Shown one piece after another: positions 21,389 to 31,802 of a DNA stretch of 64,000 nucleotides. Every line of letters starts with the position of its first letter. Within the stretch, counting starts at the first letter, position 1. The DNA is from [Mycobacterium] zoologicum. GTDB taxonomy: Bacteria > Actinomycetota > Actinomycetes > Mycobacteriales > Mycobacteriaceae. The DNA lies in NCBI RefSeq assembly GCF_020172665.1, contig NZ_CP083985.1:3323511-3387510 (forward strand), written 5' to 3'. The position numbers were made by a program, and so were the translations under genes. Below the pieces are notes generated by a model. It saw nothing but the letters and a program-made list of their open reading frames with translations, searched no databases and was not told the origin of the DNA.

Positions 21389-22465
21389 TCACTTTATTCA
21401 CTTGCGTCACTGTGGCTTTGGCGTCTGCGCGTGTCGGTGGGCGCCGCTACAATTAGCACATGTGTTCGAGTGATCGGGAGACAGTGGTCGAGCGTTCGAC
21501 GCGCTGTCGGCCGATCTGGACCGGGCACTGGAGTTGGACTTCTCCGCCCTGACCCCGCGAGAATGCCTGGACCTGCTGAAGCGCTGCGAAGCCCTGCGCC
21601 GCCGGCTGCCCGCCGTCGAGCATCCCCTGGTCAACCTCCTGGCCGCCACCGACCCCGCCGAGATCGGCGGCAAACCCCACTGGGTCCTCGCCGATGCCCT
21701 GCGGATCACCCGCAGTGACGCCAAACGCCGGATCGACGACGCCGCCGACCTGGGGCCACGACGCGCCCTGACCGGCGAACCGTTGGAGCCGCTGTTGCCG
21801 GTGGTGGCCGCCGCCCAACGCAACGGACGCCTCGGCACCGGCCACGTGATCGTCATCCGCTCCTTCTTCGACTACCTACCCACCGACATCGATGCAGGCA
21901 CCCTGGCCCAAGCCGAGGCGCATCTGACCGAACTGGCCGGCCGATGCCGCCCCGACGAATTAGCGAAGCTGGCCCAACACCTGGCCGATCACCTGCACCC
22001 CGACGGCGACGAACCCGAAGAACGCGCCGAACAACACCGAGCCCAACGCCGCGGGGTAGTGCTCGGTCCCCAAGACCGTGACGGCATGACCGCGATCACC
22101 GGCCACCTCGACCCGGCAGCACGCGCCGCCCTCGACGCCGTACTGGCCCGCTGGGCCGCACCCGGCATGGCCAACCCCGACGACGACACTCCGTGCCAGA
22201 CGGGCACCCCCACCCAGGCCGCCATCGAGGCCGACCGCCGCAGCGCGGCCCAACGCAACCACGACGCCCTGGCAGCCATGGCCACCAACCTGCTGGCCTC
22301 CGGCGAACTCGGCAGCCACCACGGACTGCCCGCCACCGTCGTGGTCTCCCTCAGCCTCGCCGAACTGCAATCCGCCGCCGGCAAAGCCACCACCGCCGGC
22401 GGCACCTGGCTACCCGTCCGCGACCTCATCGCCCTGGCCTCGAAGGCCCACCACTACCTACGCAT
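21389..22465 (+). repeat. long direct repeat, copy 1 (13E12-type gene with promoter)
   Basis: Matches 62917-64000 in the same orientation. The 70 bp before the start codon are almost identical and the stretches 22050-22465 and 63590-64000 differ at only scattered positions. The 5' coding part is more diverged, a mosaic that suggests gene conversion. Copy 2 runs off the window. Confidence 0.9.
21448..21453 (+). promoter_or_regulatory. -10 element of copy 1 13E12-type gene
   Basis: TACAAT, then 6 nt, then ATG at 21460: a leaderless arrangement. The identical hexamer and flanks recur at 62976-62981 before copy 2. Confidence 0.6.
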
Positions 22466-22841
22466 CTACAACGGCGCCAAAGAAATCGCGCTCTTTCACG
22501 CCAAACGCCTCGCCAACCCCGGCCAACGACTGGTGCTCTACGACAAAGAACGCGGCTGCACCCACCCGGGCTGCACCGTGCCCGCCCAACTCACCGAAGT
22601 CCACCACAACAACGACTACGCACGCACCCGCCGCACCGACATCAACGACCTCACCCTGCGCTGCAGACCCCACCACCGACTACTCTCCCACGGCTGGCAA
22701 ACCCGCAAACGCCACAACGGCATCACCGAAACCCTGCCCCCAACCCACCTCGACCACGGCCAACCACGCACCAACACCTACCACCACCCCGAAAAACTGC
22801 TACGCGACAGCGAACCCCGAGAAGACGACGACGTGCCGTAA
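21534..22841 (+). CDS. DUF222/HNH protein (13E12 type), 5' frameshift
   Basis: 435 residues from a weak TTG. A DUF222 domain fills the N-terminal two thirds, and an HNH endonuclease-like domain lies near the C-terminus ([22 protein letters not shown], then [16 protein letters not shown], with two Cys pairs and the HH catalytic region). These genes are multi-copy in mycobacteria and often linked to mobile DNA. The natural start is the ATG at 21460, as in copy 2 (62988), but a one-base deletion near 21492 puts that ATG out of frame with the body. Either the gene is inactive, or it starts at the TTG, or the base is an assembly error. Confidence 0.8.
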   Translation: MDFSALTPRECLDLLKRCEALRRRLPAVEHPLVNLLAATDPAEIGGKPHWVLADALRITRSDAKRRIDDAADLGPRRALTGEPLEPLLPVVAAAQRNGRLGTGHVIVIRSFFDYLPTDIDAGTLAQAEAHLTELAGRCRPDELAKLAQHLADHLHPDGDEPEERAEQHRAQRRGVVLGPQDRDGMTAITGHLDPAARAALDAVLARWAAPGMANPDDDTPCQTGTPTQAAIEADRRSAAQRNHDALAAMATNLLASGELGSHHGLPATVVVSLSLAELQSAAGKATTAGGTWLPVRDLIALASKAHHYLRIYNGAKEIALFHAKRLANPGQRLVLYDKERGCTHPGCTVPAQLTEVHHNNDYARTRRTDINDLTLRCRPHHRLLSHGWQTRKRHNGITETLPPTHLDHGQPRTNTYHHPEKLLRDSEPREDDDVP

Positions 22842-22874
22842 CCGGTCCGGTCGGGCGATCCGACGGCCCACACT

Positions 22875-22890
22875 TTAAGATCGTTTCTTA
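22875..22890 (+). promoter_or_regulatory. accD5 start region with TTAAGA...TCTTA motif
   Basis: TTAAGATCGTTTCTTA spans the -10 hexamer TAAGAT (22876-22881) and reaches the A of the start codon, so accD5 is probably leaderless and a protein bound here would block transcription. A similar sequence (TTAAAGACATTTCTTAA) precedes accA3 at 26854-26870. Confidence 0.5.
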
Positions 22891-24530
22891 TGACTAGCGT
22901 TTCCGACGCCCATGTAGAGGCCCGAGCCGACCACGTCGTCGACCTCCACACCACCGCAGGCAAGCTCGCCGACCTCAAGCGCCGAACCGAGGAGACCCTG
23001 CACCCGGTCGGTGAGGCCGCGGTGGACAAGGTGCATGCCAAGGGCAAGCTGACCGCCCGCGAGCGAGTCTACGCCCTGCTGGACGAGGGGTCGTTCGTCG
23101 AGCTCGACGCGCTGGCCAAGCACCGCAGCACCAACTTCGGCCTGGGCGACAAGCGTCCTCTCGGCGACGGTGTGGTCACCGGTTACGGCACCATCGACGG
23201 CCGCGAGGTCTGCATCTTCAGCCAGGACGCCACCGTGTTCGGCGGCAGCCTCGGCGAGGTCTACGGCGAGAAGATCGTCAAGGTTCAGGAGCTGGCCATG
23301 AAGACCGGCCGCCCGCTGATCGGCATCAACGACGGCGCCGGCGCCCGCATCCAGGAGGGCGTCGTCTCGCTCGGCCTCTACAGCAAGATCTTCCGCAACA
23401 ACATCCTCGCCTCCGGAGTGATCCCGCAGATCTCGCTCATCATGGGCGCGGCCGCCGGCGGCCACGTCTACTCCCCCGCGCTGACCGACTTCATCGTGAT
23501 GGTCGACCAGACCAGCCAGATGTTCATCACCGGCCCCGACGTGATCAAGACCGTCACCGGTGAGGACGTCACCCAGGAGGAGCTCGGCGGCGCCCACACC
23601 CACATGGGCAAGTCGGGTACCGCGCACTACGTCGCCTCCGGCGAGCAGGACGCCTTCGAGTACGTCCGCGACCTGCTGAGCTACCTGCCGCCGAACAACT
23701 ACGCGGACCCGCCGCGCTACCCGGCTCCTGCGGTCGAAGGTGCCATCGAGGACAACCTCACCGCCGAGGACATCGAACTCGACACCCTGATCCCGGACTC
23801 GCCGAACCAGCCGTATGACATGCACGAGGTCATCACCCGGATCCTCGACGACGACGAGTTCCTGGAAGTCCAGTCCGGTTACGCCCAGAACATCGTCGTC
23901 GGCTTCGGCCGTATCGAGGGCCGCACCGTCGGCATCGTCGCCAACCAGCCCACCCAGTTCGCCGGCTGCCTGGACATCAACGCCTCGGAGAAGGCCGCCC
24001 GGTTCATCCGGACCTGCGACTGCTTCAACATCCCGATCGTGCTGCTGGTGGATGTGCCCGGCTTCCTGCCCGGCACCGAGCAGGAGTACAACGGCATCAT
24101 CCGGCGCGGCGCCAAGCTGCTCTACGCCTACGGTGAGGCCACCGTCGCCAAGATCACCGTCATCACCCGCAAGGCCTACGGCGGCGCGTACTGCGTGATG
24201 GGCTCCAAGGAAATGGGCGCCGACGTCAACGTGGCCTGGCCCACCGCACAGATCGCCGTGATGGGCGCGTCCGGCGCGGTCGGGTTCGTCTACCGCTCTC
24301 AGCTGTCGGAGGCCGCCAAGAACGGCGAGGACGTCGACACGCTGCGGCTGCAGCTGCAACAGGAGTACGAGGACACTCTGGTGAACCCGTATGTCGCCGC
24401 TGAGCGCGGCTACGTCGACGCGGTGATCCCGCCGTCGCACACCCGCGGCTACATCGCGACCTCGCTGCGGCTACTGGAACGCAAGATCGTCCAGCCGCTG
24501 CCCAAGAAGCACGGGAACATTCCGCTATGA
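22890..24530 (+). CDS. accD5: acyl-CoA carboxylase beta subunit AccD5
   Basis: 546 residues, the carboxyltransferase of propionyl/acetyl-CoA carboxylase. It moves CO2 from biotin to the acyl-CoA, giving methylmalonyl-CoA or malonyl-CoA for methyl-branched and mycolic acid synthesis. [10 protein letters not shown] and [16 protein letters not shown] belong to the N-terminal crotonase-like half. [14 protein letters not shown] and [18 protein letters not shown], which carry the two oxyanion-forming turns, belong to the C-terminal half. The ATG at 22890 overlaps a -10-linked motif with no leader. accE5 overlaps its stop by four bases. Order accD5-accE5-maf-sseA-sufE-accA3 equals M. tuberculosis Rv3280-Rv3285. 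Confidence 0.97.
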   Translation: MTSVSDAHVEARADHVVDLHTTAGKLADLKRRTEETLHPVGEAAVDKVHAKGKLTARERVYALLDEGSFVELDALAKHRSTNFGLGDKRPLGDGVVTGYGTIDGREVCIFSQDATVFGGSLGEVYGEKIVKVQELAMKTGRPLIGINDGAGARIQEGVVSLGLYSKIFRNNILASGVIPQISLIMGAAAGGHVYSPALTDFIVMVDQTSQMFITGPDVIKTVTGEDVTQEELGGAHTHMGKSGTAHYVASGEQDAFEYVRDLLSYLPPNNYADPPRYPAPAVEGAIEDNLTAEDIELDTLIPDSPNQPYDMHEVITRILDDDEFLEVQSGYAQNIVVGFGRIEGRTVGIVANQPTQFAGCLDINASEKAARFIRTCDCFNIPIVLLVDVPGFLPGTEQEYNGIIRRGAKLLYAYGEATVAKITVITRKAYGGAYCVMGSKEMGADVNVAWPTAQIAVMGASGAVGFVYRSQLSEAAKNGEDVDTLRLQLQQEYEDTLVNPYVAAERGYVDAVIPPSHTRGYIATSLRLLERKIVQPLPKKHGNIPL

Positions 24531-24781
24531 CGGACGAGACACCGGCAGCGGCCGACGAGCAGCGGGCCGCCGAGCCGCACATCCAGGTGCTGCGGGGCAA
24601 CCCCAGCGATGTCGAGATCGCGGCTCTGGTCGCGGTGCTGGGCGCGGCCGGCGGCGGCAGCAGCGCCGAAGCCGGTGTGCAAGACCGCAACCTGTGGGGC
24701 CACCCGGTCGACAAGCTGCGCTATCCGCTGATCAGCTGGCAGCGCATCACCCTGCTTGAGCGCACCCATATGCGCCGGTGA
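24527..24781 (+). CDS. accE5: acyl-CoA carboxylase epsilon subunit
   Basis: 84 residues. The N-terminal third is acidic and disordered; the rest, [25 protein letters not shown], is the conserved epsilon-subunit motif that contacts AccD5 and enhances the AccA3-AccD5 complex. The C-terminal end ([19 protein letters not shown]) is also typical. ATG overlaps the accD5 stop (ATGA), so stoichiometric coupling is expected. Only actinobacteria carry this subunit. Confidence 0.94.
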   Translation: MTDETPAAADEQRAAEPHIQVLRGNPSDVEIAALVAVLGAAGGGSSAEAGVQDRNLWGHPVDKLRYPLISWQRITLLERTHMRR

Positions 24782-24833
24782 CGAGGCCGAGCGCCAGCGA
24801 GGCGGAGAATATCCGGCGCCGAAAGCACCGCCG

Positions 24834-25481
24834 GTGACCCGACTGGTCCTGGGCTCCGCCTCGTCCGGCCGGCTGGCCGTACTGCGCGGCGCCGGGATCG
24901 AGCCGCTGGTGGTGGTCTCGGGCGTCGACGAGGACGCCGTCATCGCCGAGCTTGGCCCCGATGCCCCCGCCGGGCAGGTGGTGGTCGCACTGGCCAAGGC
25001 CAAGGCCGAGGCGGTCGCCGCCGACCTGACCACAGACCTGGCCGGCGATTGCATTGTGGTGGGCTGTGATTCGATGCTGGAGCTCGACGGTCGGCTGCGC
25101 GGCAAGCCCGAATCCGCCGACGCCGCTCGCGCCCAATGGAACTCGATGGGCGGACGGGTCGGGACATTGCACACCGGGCACTGCGTACTGCGACTGCGCG
25201 ACGGCGCCGTAGTCCAGTCCGAAGCCCAAGTGGGTTCCACCACAGTGTTTTTCGCCCAACCGTCGGCAATAGACCTGGATCACTACATCGGCAGCGAAGA
25301 GCCGCTGTGGGTGGCCGGGGCGTTCACGATCGACGGTCGTGGCGGCTGGTTCGTCGACCGCATCGAGGGCGATTCGTCCAATGTGATCGGCTTGAGCCTG
25401 CCGTTGCTGCGCCGGCTGCTACAGGCGACCGGCGTGTCGATCGCCCAACTGTGGGCGTCGAACCCCCGCAGCGTTGAGTAG
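24834..25481 (+). CDS. maf: Maf family nucleotide pyrophosphatase
   Basis: 215 residues. [19 protein letters not shown] is the N-terminal Maf signature with the conserved Sxx[17 protein letters not shown] holds the catalytic Asp; and [31 protein letters not shown] is the C-terminal signature. Family members hydrolyse non-canonical or selected nucleoside triphosphates to monophosphates and can slow septation when overproduced. The GTG at 24834 is chosen because the signature begins three residues later; the frame upstream overlaps accE5. Same transcript direction and order as Rv3282. Confidence 0.93.
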   Translation: MTRLVLGSASSGRLAVLRGAGIEPLVVVSGVDEDAVIAELGPDAPAGQVVVALAKAKAEAVAADLTTDLAGDCIVVGCDSMLELDGRLRGKPESADAARAQWNSMGGRVGTLHTGHCVLRLRDGAVVQSEAQVGSTTVFFAQPSAIDLDHYIGSEEPLWVAGAFTIDGRGGWFVDRIEGDSSNVIGLSLPLLRRLLQATGVSIAQLWASNPRSVE

Positions 25482-25484
25482 GCT
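25479..25484 (+). promoter_or_regulatory. -10 element inside the maf 3' end, for sseA
   Basis: TAGGCT, then 7 nt, then the GTG of sseA at 25492. This suggests a leaderless internal transcript and supports the GTG over the TTG at 25474. Confidence 0.55.
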
Positions 25485-25491
25485 CGACACC

Positions 25492-26382
25492 GTGCCAGTA
25501 CCTGCCGATCCCAGCCCCGCCCTGCAGTCCTACGCCCACCCGGAAAGGTTGGTGACAGCCGACTGGCTTGCCGGGAATCTGGGCAAACCCGGTCTCGTCG
25601 TGGTGGAGTCCGACGAGGACGTATTGCTCTACGACATCGGCCACATTCCCGGTGCGGTCAAGATCGACTGGGTCACCGACCTCAACGACTCCCCGGTCCG
25701 CGACTACATCAACGGCGAGCAGTTCGCCGACCTGATGAACCGCAAGGGCATCTCGCGGGACGACACGGTGGTGATCTACGGCGACAAGTCGAACTGGTGG
25801 GCCGCCTACGCGCTGTGGGTGTTCACCCTGTTCGGCCACCAGGACGTGCGACTGCTCGACGGCGGTCGTGACCTGTGGGTGTCCTCGGGCCGCGAGACCA
25901 CCCTGGACGTGCCGTCGAAGACCACGACCGGCTACCCCGTCGTCAAGCGCAACGACGCCCCGATCCGCGCCTACAAGGACGACGTGCTCCAGATCATCGG
26001 CAAACAGCCGCTGATCGACGTCCGCTCGCCGCAGGAGTACACCGGCGAACGCACCCACATGCCGGACTACCCGGAGGAGGGTGTGCTGCGCGGCGGTCAC
26101 ATCCCCACCGCGGTGTCCATCCCGTGGAGCAAGGCCGCCGACGAGGCCGGGCGGTTCCGCAAGCGCGAGGAGCTCGACGCCCTCTACGGCTTCCTGAAGC
26201 CCGGGGACAAGCCCGTCGCCTACTGCCGGATCGGGGAACGCTCCAGTCACACCTGGTTCGTATTGACCTATCTGCTCGGATTGCCTGACGTCCGCAACTA
26301 CGACGGCTCCTGGACCGAGTGGGGCAACACCGTGCGGGTGCCCGTCGTCGACGGTGAAGCACCGGGAGCCGTGCCGGCCTGA
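25492..26382 (+). CDS. sseA: thiosulfate sulfurtransferase SseA
   Basis: 296 residues, two rhodanese domains. The first (residues ~15-130) is non-catalytic. The second ends in the active-site loop [15 protein letters not shown], where the Cys of CRIGER carries the persulphide. It also has a [14 protein letters not shown] insertion conserved in the M. tuberculosis SseA sequence as I remember it; that protein starts at the equivalent of this GTG (PxPADPSP). It transfers sulphane sulphur from thiosulphate or a cysteine-desulphurase donor. The SufE-like gene overlaps its stop by one base, linking it to sulphur handling for Fe-S or biotin-pathway needs. Confidence 0.93.
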   Translation: MPVPADPSPALQSYAHPERLVTADWLAGNLGKPGLVVVESDEDVLLYDIGHIPGAVKIDWVTDLNDSPVRDYINGEQFADLMNRKGISRDDTVVIYGDKSNWWAAYALWVFTLFGHQDVRLLDGGRDLWVSSGRETTLDVPSKTTTGYPVVKRNDAPIRAYKDDVLQIIGKQPLIDVRSPQEYTGERTHMPDYPEEGVLRGGHIPTAVSIPWSKAADEAGRFRKREELDALYGFLKPGDKPVAYCRIGERSSHTWFVLTYLLGLPDVRNYDGSWTEWGNTVRVPVVDGEAPGAVPA

Positions 26383-26798
26383 TGAGCCTGCCGGAGGGAT
26401 TGGCGCAGGTGGTGTCCGACTTCGCCGAGGTCGAGGGACAGGACAAGCTGCAACTGCTGCTGGAATTCGCCGATGAGCTCCCCGCGCTCCCCGACGACCT
26501 GGTCGAATCGGCGATGGAACCGGTGCCCGAGTGCCAGTCACCGCTGTTCCTGCATGTCGATGCCGATGACCGTCAACGGGTGCGGCTGTACTTCAGCGCG
26601 CCCGCCGAAGCCCCCACCACTCGGGGTTTCGCATCGATCTGGGCGGCGGGCCTCGACGGACAGCCGGCCGACGTCATCTTGGGCGTGCCGGAGGACTTCG
26701 CCTCCCGTCTCGGTCTGGCCGCGTTGATCAGCCCACTGCGACTGCGCGGCATGTCGGCCATGCTGACCAGGATCAAGCGGCGGTTGCGTACGACGTAA
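26382..26798 (+). CDS. SufE family protein
   Basis: 138 residues. The fold and motifs of SufE are visible: [32 protein letters not shown] at the N-terminus, [13 protein letters not shown] with the conserved Cys that accepts sulphur, and [19 protein letters not shown]. It accepts persulphide sulphur from a desulphurase or rhodanese and passes it on. Start ATG shares its A with the sseA stop, so the pair is co-translated, as Rv3283-Rv3284. The 3' end is followed by the accA3 promoter region. Confidence 0.92.
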   Translation: MSLPEGLAQVVSDFAEVEGQDKLQLLLEFADELPALPDDLVESAMEPVPECQSPLFLHVDADDRQRVRLYFSAPAEAPTTRGFASIWAAGLDGQPADVILGVPEDFASRLGLAALISPLRLRGMSAMLTRIKRRLRTT

Positions 26799-26831
26799 GG
26801 GGCACCCGGAAGAGGTTCCGCGGTCGCGCCT

Positions 26832-28693
<1,862 letters not shown>

Positions 28694-28704
28694 TCACAGC
28701 CACA

Positions 28705-28740
28705 ATCGGCCCGTGGCATCTGCTGATGCCACGGGCCGAT
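28705..28740 (+). terminator. perfect 16-bp hairpin after accA3
   Basis: ATCGGCCCGTGGCATC, a TGCT loop, then the exact complement. It lies 12 nt after the accA3 stop. There is no long T run, as usual for mycobacterial terminators. It sits at the junction between the conserved block and the stress island. Confidence 0.85.
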
Positions 28741-28786
28741 GTGCGCCGCGGGTGAACTTCCGGGTCGCCCGCTGCGCCGCGGGGGT

Positions 28787-29056
28787 CTACCTGCGGTGGT
28801 GGGCGGCGTGGGCGGTGCGGTTCCGCCCGACGAACATCCAGGTCACGCCGCCGACCGCGAGTACAAGTACCGCGATCCCGAAGCCCAGCGCCCAGCCCGC
28901 GCTGGCCTGCGCGGCAGCGCTCGCGAAGGCCACCAACGCCAACGCCGCCATCACCAGCATGGCCAGGCCCGGCATTTCGCGCCGGTCCTTGAACACCATG
29001 CCGGCCCGCGGCCGAGTGGTTCTCGCCTCATCGATGGGGTTATCGGTATCGGTCAT
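28787..29056 (-). CDS. UsfY-like small membrane protein
   Basis: 89 residues with two hydrophobic helices (about 32-50 and 54-76). Its N-terminus DTDNPIDEARTTRPRAG parallels DTFRDPVDHVRTTRPHAG of UsfY (55360-55671), so the two are paralogues. The ATG at 29056 is preceded by a SigF-type promoter rather than by an operon partner. Function of UsfY proteins is unknown; the first gene of the SigF operon encodes one. A His-rich tail (HAAHHRR) ends the protein. Confidence 0.8.
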   Translation of the reverse strand: MTDTDNPIDEARTTRPRAGMVFKDRREMPGLAMLVMAALALVAFASAAAQASAGWALGFGIAVLVLAVGGVTWMFVGRNRTAHAAHHRR

Positions 29057-29065
29057 GAATCCGCT

Positions 29066-29091
29066 GTACCCCCTGCGACACGCACCGAAAC
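29066..29091 (-). promoter_or_regulatory. SigF-type promoter of the UsfY-like gene
   Basis: On the minus strand GGTTT/GTTT, a 16-nt spacer, then GGGTAC, 9 nt before the ATG. It is a full match to the mycobacterial SigF pattern GTTT-N15-17-GGGTA. Confidence 0.75.
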
Positions 29092-29104
29092 CGTTACCGT
29101 CCGT

Positions 29105-30091
29105 CTACCGTCCGTCACGCAGAGCGGTCAGCAGCGGTTCCGCGGCGTCGGCGAGGAATGCCTCCTGGGTCTCCCCGCCGATCTGGATCAGCGCGACATC
29201 GGTGAATCCGGCCTCTTGGTAGGCGCGCACCGCGTCGATGATCGGCTCCAGATCGGGTCCGCACGGGATGGCCTCGGCGACGTCCGCGGGCCGCACGAAG
29301 TGGGTGGCAGCCGCGAAGGCTGCCGGTGTCGGCAGCTCGGAGTTGACCAGCCATCCGCCGCCGAACCAGCGGAACTGCTCGTGCGCACGCTGCACCGCAG
29401 TATCCCGGTCGGGGTCCCAGCACACCGGCAGCTGCCCGATCACCCGGTCGCCTTCACCGAGCCCGGTCGCGTGGCGTGCGGTGTGCCAGGCGTGCACCAG
29501 ATCCCTGTCGGGCCGCACCGCGATCAGATGGTCGGCTGCGGTGGCGAACCGCTCGATGCCCTTCTCTCCGGACATGGCGACAGCCAGAGCGACCGGAATC
29601 TCGGGGAGGTCCCAGAGCCGCGCTCCGTCGACCTGAAAATGCTCGCCACGCAATGTGACCGTCTCACCCATGAGCAGTTCGCGAATGATCTTGATCGCTT
29701 CACCGAGCATGGCCTGCCGGTGCGACGCGTTCGGCCAGCCGGCGCCTGTGACGATGTGCTCGTTGAGGTTCTCCCCGCTGCCCAGGCCCAGGGTGAACCG
29801 GCCATCGGCAAGGATCTGCAGCGTGGCGGCCTGCTGCGCCACCACGGCCGGGTGGTAGCGCATCGTCGGGCACGTCACGTAGGAGCACAGCCCCACCTGC
29901 TCGGTGGCGTGGGCGACCGCGCCCAGCACGGGCCAGGCATTGGGCGCGTGGCCCTGCGAGGTCAGCCACGGCGAGAAGTGGTCGCTGCAGACCTCGAAGT
30001 CGAACCCGCGTTCTTCAGCGTCCAGGGCGTAACGGACAAGGTCTTTGGGCCCGCTCTGCTCGGTCATCAAGGTGTAGCCGAACCGTGTCAT
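29105..30091 (-). CDS. LLM-class F420-dependent oxidoreductase
   Basis: 328 residues of the luciferase-like monooxygenase fold, G6PDH-related F420 group. RFGYTLMTEQSGPKDLVRYALDAEERGFDFE, SDHFSPW, and GRFTLGLGSGENLNEH are characteristic segments; the latter forms the F420 phosphate-binding region. Substrate is unknown. I start it at the ATG at 30091, directly behind a perfect SigF-type promoter; the frame upstream is open but lacks the fold. Divergent from the diiron oxidase-like gene. F420-dependent reductases are frequent in mycobacterial redox defence. Confidence 0.9.
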   Translation of the reverse strand: MTRFGYTLMTEQSGPKDLVRYALDAEERGFDFEVCSDHFSPWLTSQGHAPNAWPVLGAVAHATEQVGLCSYVTCPTMRYHPAVVAQQAATLQILADGRFTLGLGSGENLNEHIVTGAGWPNASHRQAMLGEAIKIIRELLMGETVTLRGEHFQVDGARLWDLPEIPVALAVAMSGEKGIERFATAADHLIAVRPDRDLVHAWHTARHATGLGEGDRVIGQLPVCWDPDRDTAVQRAHEQFRWFGGGWLVNSELPTPAAFAAATHFVRPADVAEAIPCGPDLEPIIDAVRAYQEAGFTDVALIQIGGETQEAFLADAAEPLLTALRDGR

Positions 30092-30101
30092 GCTCACCCG
30101 G

Positions 30102-30126
30102 GTACCCACCGGTTCCGCCCTGAAAC
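30102..30126 (-). promoter_or_regulatory. SigF-type promoter of the LLM oxidoreductase
   Basis: Minus strand: GTTT, 15 nt, GGGTAC, ending 10 nt before the ATG at 30091, so the 5' leader would be only a few bases. Confidence 0.8.
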
Positions 30127-30168
30127 GACGGTCGTTTGCCCGTGGCCGCGCGGGGGAAAACCACGGGC

Positions 30169-31173
30169 GTGAGCATCGCATTGCCCCGCGCTGGGCCCTG
30201 GTTGCCGACTCCGGCCGGCCCGTTGTCCGCCGCAATCTTCGACCTTCTCCGCAGGCCGGCCGGCGTAGACGGATTCGATCCGCCAGTGGCCGACGCCGAT
30301 CCGTACGGCCGGGACCTGCAACTGGCCTTGTACGTCTGCTACGAGTTGCACTACCGCGGCTTCGGCGACGTCGATCCCGACTGGGAATGGGATGCCACCT
30401 TACTGGAACTGCGCGCATGTCTGGAGCGAATGTTTCTCGATAGTGTGCGGCGTGGCGTCGGCCCGATACCTCCGGACGTTACCGTCGACACCGAAATGAC
30501 CTCTGCGGCAACCGAGCCCGCGCACGGCACCGGCCCGTCGTGGCACCTGCGAGATCACGGCACCTGGGATCAGGCCCGCGAGTACTTCGTGCACCGGTCG
30601 CTGTATCACCTCAAGGAGGGCGACCCGCATGCCTGGCTGATCCCGCGCTTGAGCGGCGGGGCCAAGGCGTCCTTCGTCGCAGTCGAGTTCGACGAGTACG
30701 GCGCCGGCCGAGGCGAGCGAGTGCATCAGCAGCTGTTCGCCGACCTGCTCACCGCCGCCGGTCTGGATGCCGGATACCTCGCCTACCTGGACGCGGTTCC
30801 CGCCGAGTCGTTGGCCGTGGTCAATCTGATGTCCCTGTTCGGCCTGCATCGTCGTTGGCGGGGAGCCGCCGTCGGGCACTTCGCCGCGACCGAGATCACC
30901 TCTCCACCGGGGTCTAGCCGGCTGGTGGCCGGCCTGCGGCGCATGGGAGCCCCGGATCCGTGTGTGGCGTTCTACGCCGAACACGTCGAAGCCGACGCGG
31001 TACACGAACAGGTCGTGCGCACCGATGTGATCGCTGACCTGCTAGATCATGAGCCGACCCTGGAGGCCGACGTGGTGTTTGGGATGCGGGCCCATGCCGT
31101 GGTCGAGGATCGACTCGCCGATGTCATGATGACGAACTGGTCAGCAGGGCGGTCGTCACTGCCCACGATCTGA
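30169..31173 (+). CDS. haem-oxygenase-like diiron (iron-containing redox) protein
   Basis: 334 residues. Helical throughout with the spaced acidic and His residues of the haem-oxygenase-like diiron oxidase family: YELHYRGFGDVDPDWEWD near residue 75, VEFDEYGAGRGERVHQ near 175, and HVEADAVHEQVVR near 275, where the H-E-D-H set would bind two irons. Family members perform oxidative N- or C-C chemistry, but many mycobacterial ones are uncharacterised. The GTG at 30169 is preceded by GGGGGA 12 nt upstream; a TTG at 30136 is weaker. It is divergent from the F420 enzyme with a 77-bp shared promoter region. Confidence 0.78.
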   Translation: MSIALPRAGPWLPTPAGPLSAAIFDLLRRPAGVDGFDPPVADADPYGRDLQLALYVCYELHYRGFGDVDPDWEWDATLLELRACLERMFLDSVRRGVGPIPPDVTVDTEMTSAATEPAHGTGPSWHLRDHGTWDQAREYFVHRSLYHLKEGDPHAWLIPRLSGGAKASFVAVEFDEYGAGRGERVHQQLFADLLTAAGLDAGYLAYLDAVPAESLAVVNLMSLFGLHRRWRGAAVGHFAATEITSPPGSSRLVAGLRRMGAPDPCVAFYAEHVEADAVHEQVVRTDVIADLLDHEPTLEADVVFGMRAHAVVEDRLADVMMTNWSAGRSSLPTI

Positions 31174-31362
31174 AACATAAGGTTTCACTGGGTTTTTCCC
31201 GAATTTGTTACTCAAGTCTTTACCAACCGGAAGCCGCATCGGTAACGTCTGGATTCTCCGGTTGAGTTCACAGCCGCAATGAACGTCCCGCGTTTTAGAG
31301 GTCGGAACAACTACGCTGACGTGATCCAACAGCACGATTCGTCGACTGATGGAGCCACCAGA

Positions 31363-31800
31363 ATGACTACCAACAAGATTTCAGACAACGCCTTCGCCAC
31401 CCCCGCAAGCGAAGCCACGCACGCATGGCAGAGCCACACCGCCGACTTCACCGTGCATTGGGGCCGGACTGGAGCGGTGCTGGCCGCGAACGGAGAGATC
31501 GACGCCGCCAACGCCGGCCCGTTCGCCGACTATGTCAAGCGCTGCTCCGACTGCTGCGAATGGCTGATCTTGGACCTGTCCGCATTGGCCTTCATTGGCA
31601 CCGTGGGGTTTTCGGCGCTGCAGGCGATCAACGCCCGGTGCGCCAAAGGTCGGATACAACTGATGGTCATACCCGGCCTGGCGCTGACCACAGTGCTGCG
31701 GATCTGCGATCCCGATGGGCGGCTGCCACTGGTTAAGTCGCTGGAGGACGCACTGGCCGCCGTGCAGAAGTCCGGTCGGCCCCTGCACGCGGTGCACTGA
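31363..31800 (+). CDS. STAS-domain anti-anti-sigma factor
   Basis: 145 residues. STAS fold from about residue 35: GAVLAANGEIDAANAGPFADY, then LILDLSALAFIGTVGFSALQ, then PLVKSLEDALAAV. The phospho-acceptor position of the family (DSSG) is occupied by GTVG, so Thr rather than Ser would be modified. Such proteins bind anti-sigma kinases of the RsbW type and free the sigma factor. The ATG at 31363 has GGAG upstream; about 190 bp of AT-richer DNA before it holds no SigF motif that I can see. Convergent with the catalase gene. Confidence 0.85.
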   Translation: MTTNKISDNAFATPASEATHAWQSHTADFTVHWGRTGAVLAANGEIDAANAGPFADYVKRCSDCCEWLILDLSALAFIGTVGFSALQAINARCAKGRIQLMVIPGLALTTVLRICDPDGRLPLVKSLEDALAAVQKSGRPLHAVH

Positions 31801-31802
31801 AC

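Noticed and set aside
22875..24440. 521-codon minus-strand frame over accD5
   Set aside because: Shadow of accD5; the composition mirrors the sense codons and there is no ribosome-binding site.
31174..31362. Possible SigF promoter before the STAS gene
   Set aside because: GTTT occurs in this AT-richer stretch but no GGGTA lies at the right distance.
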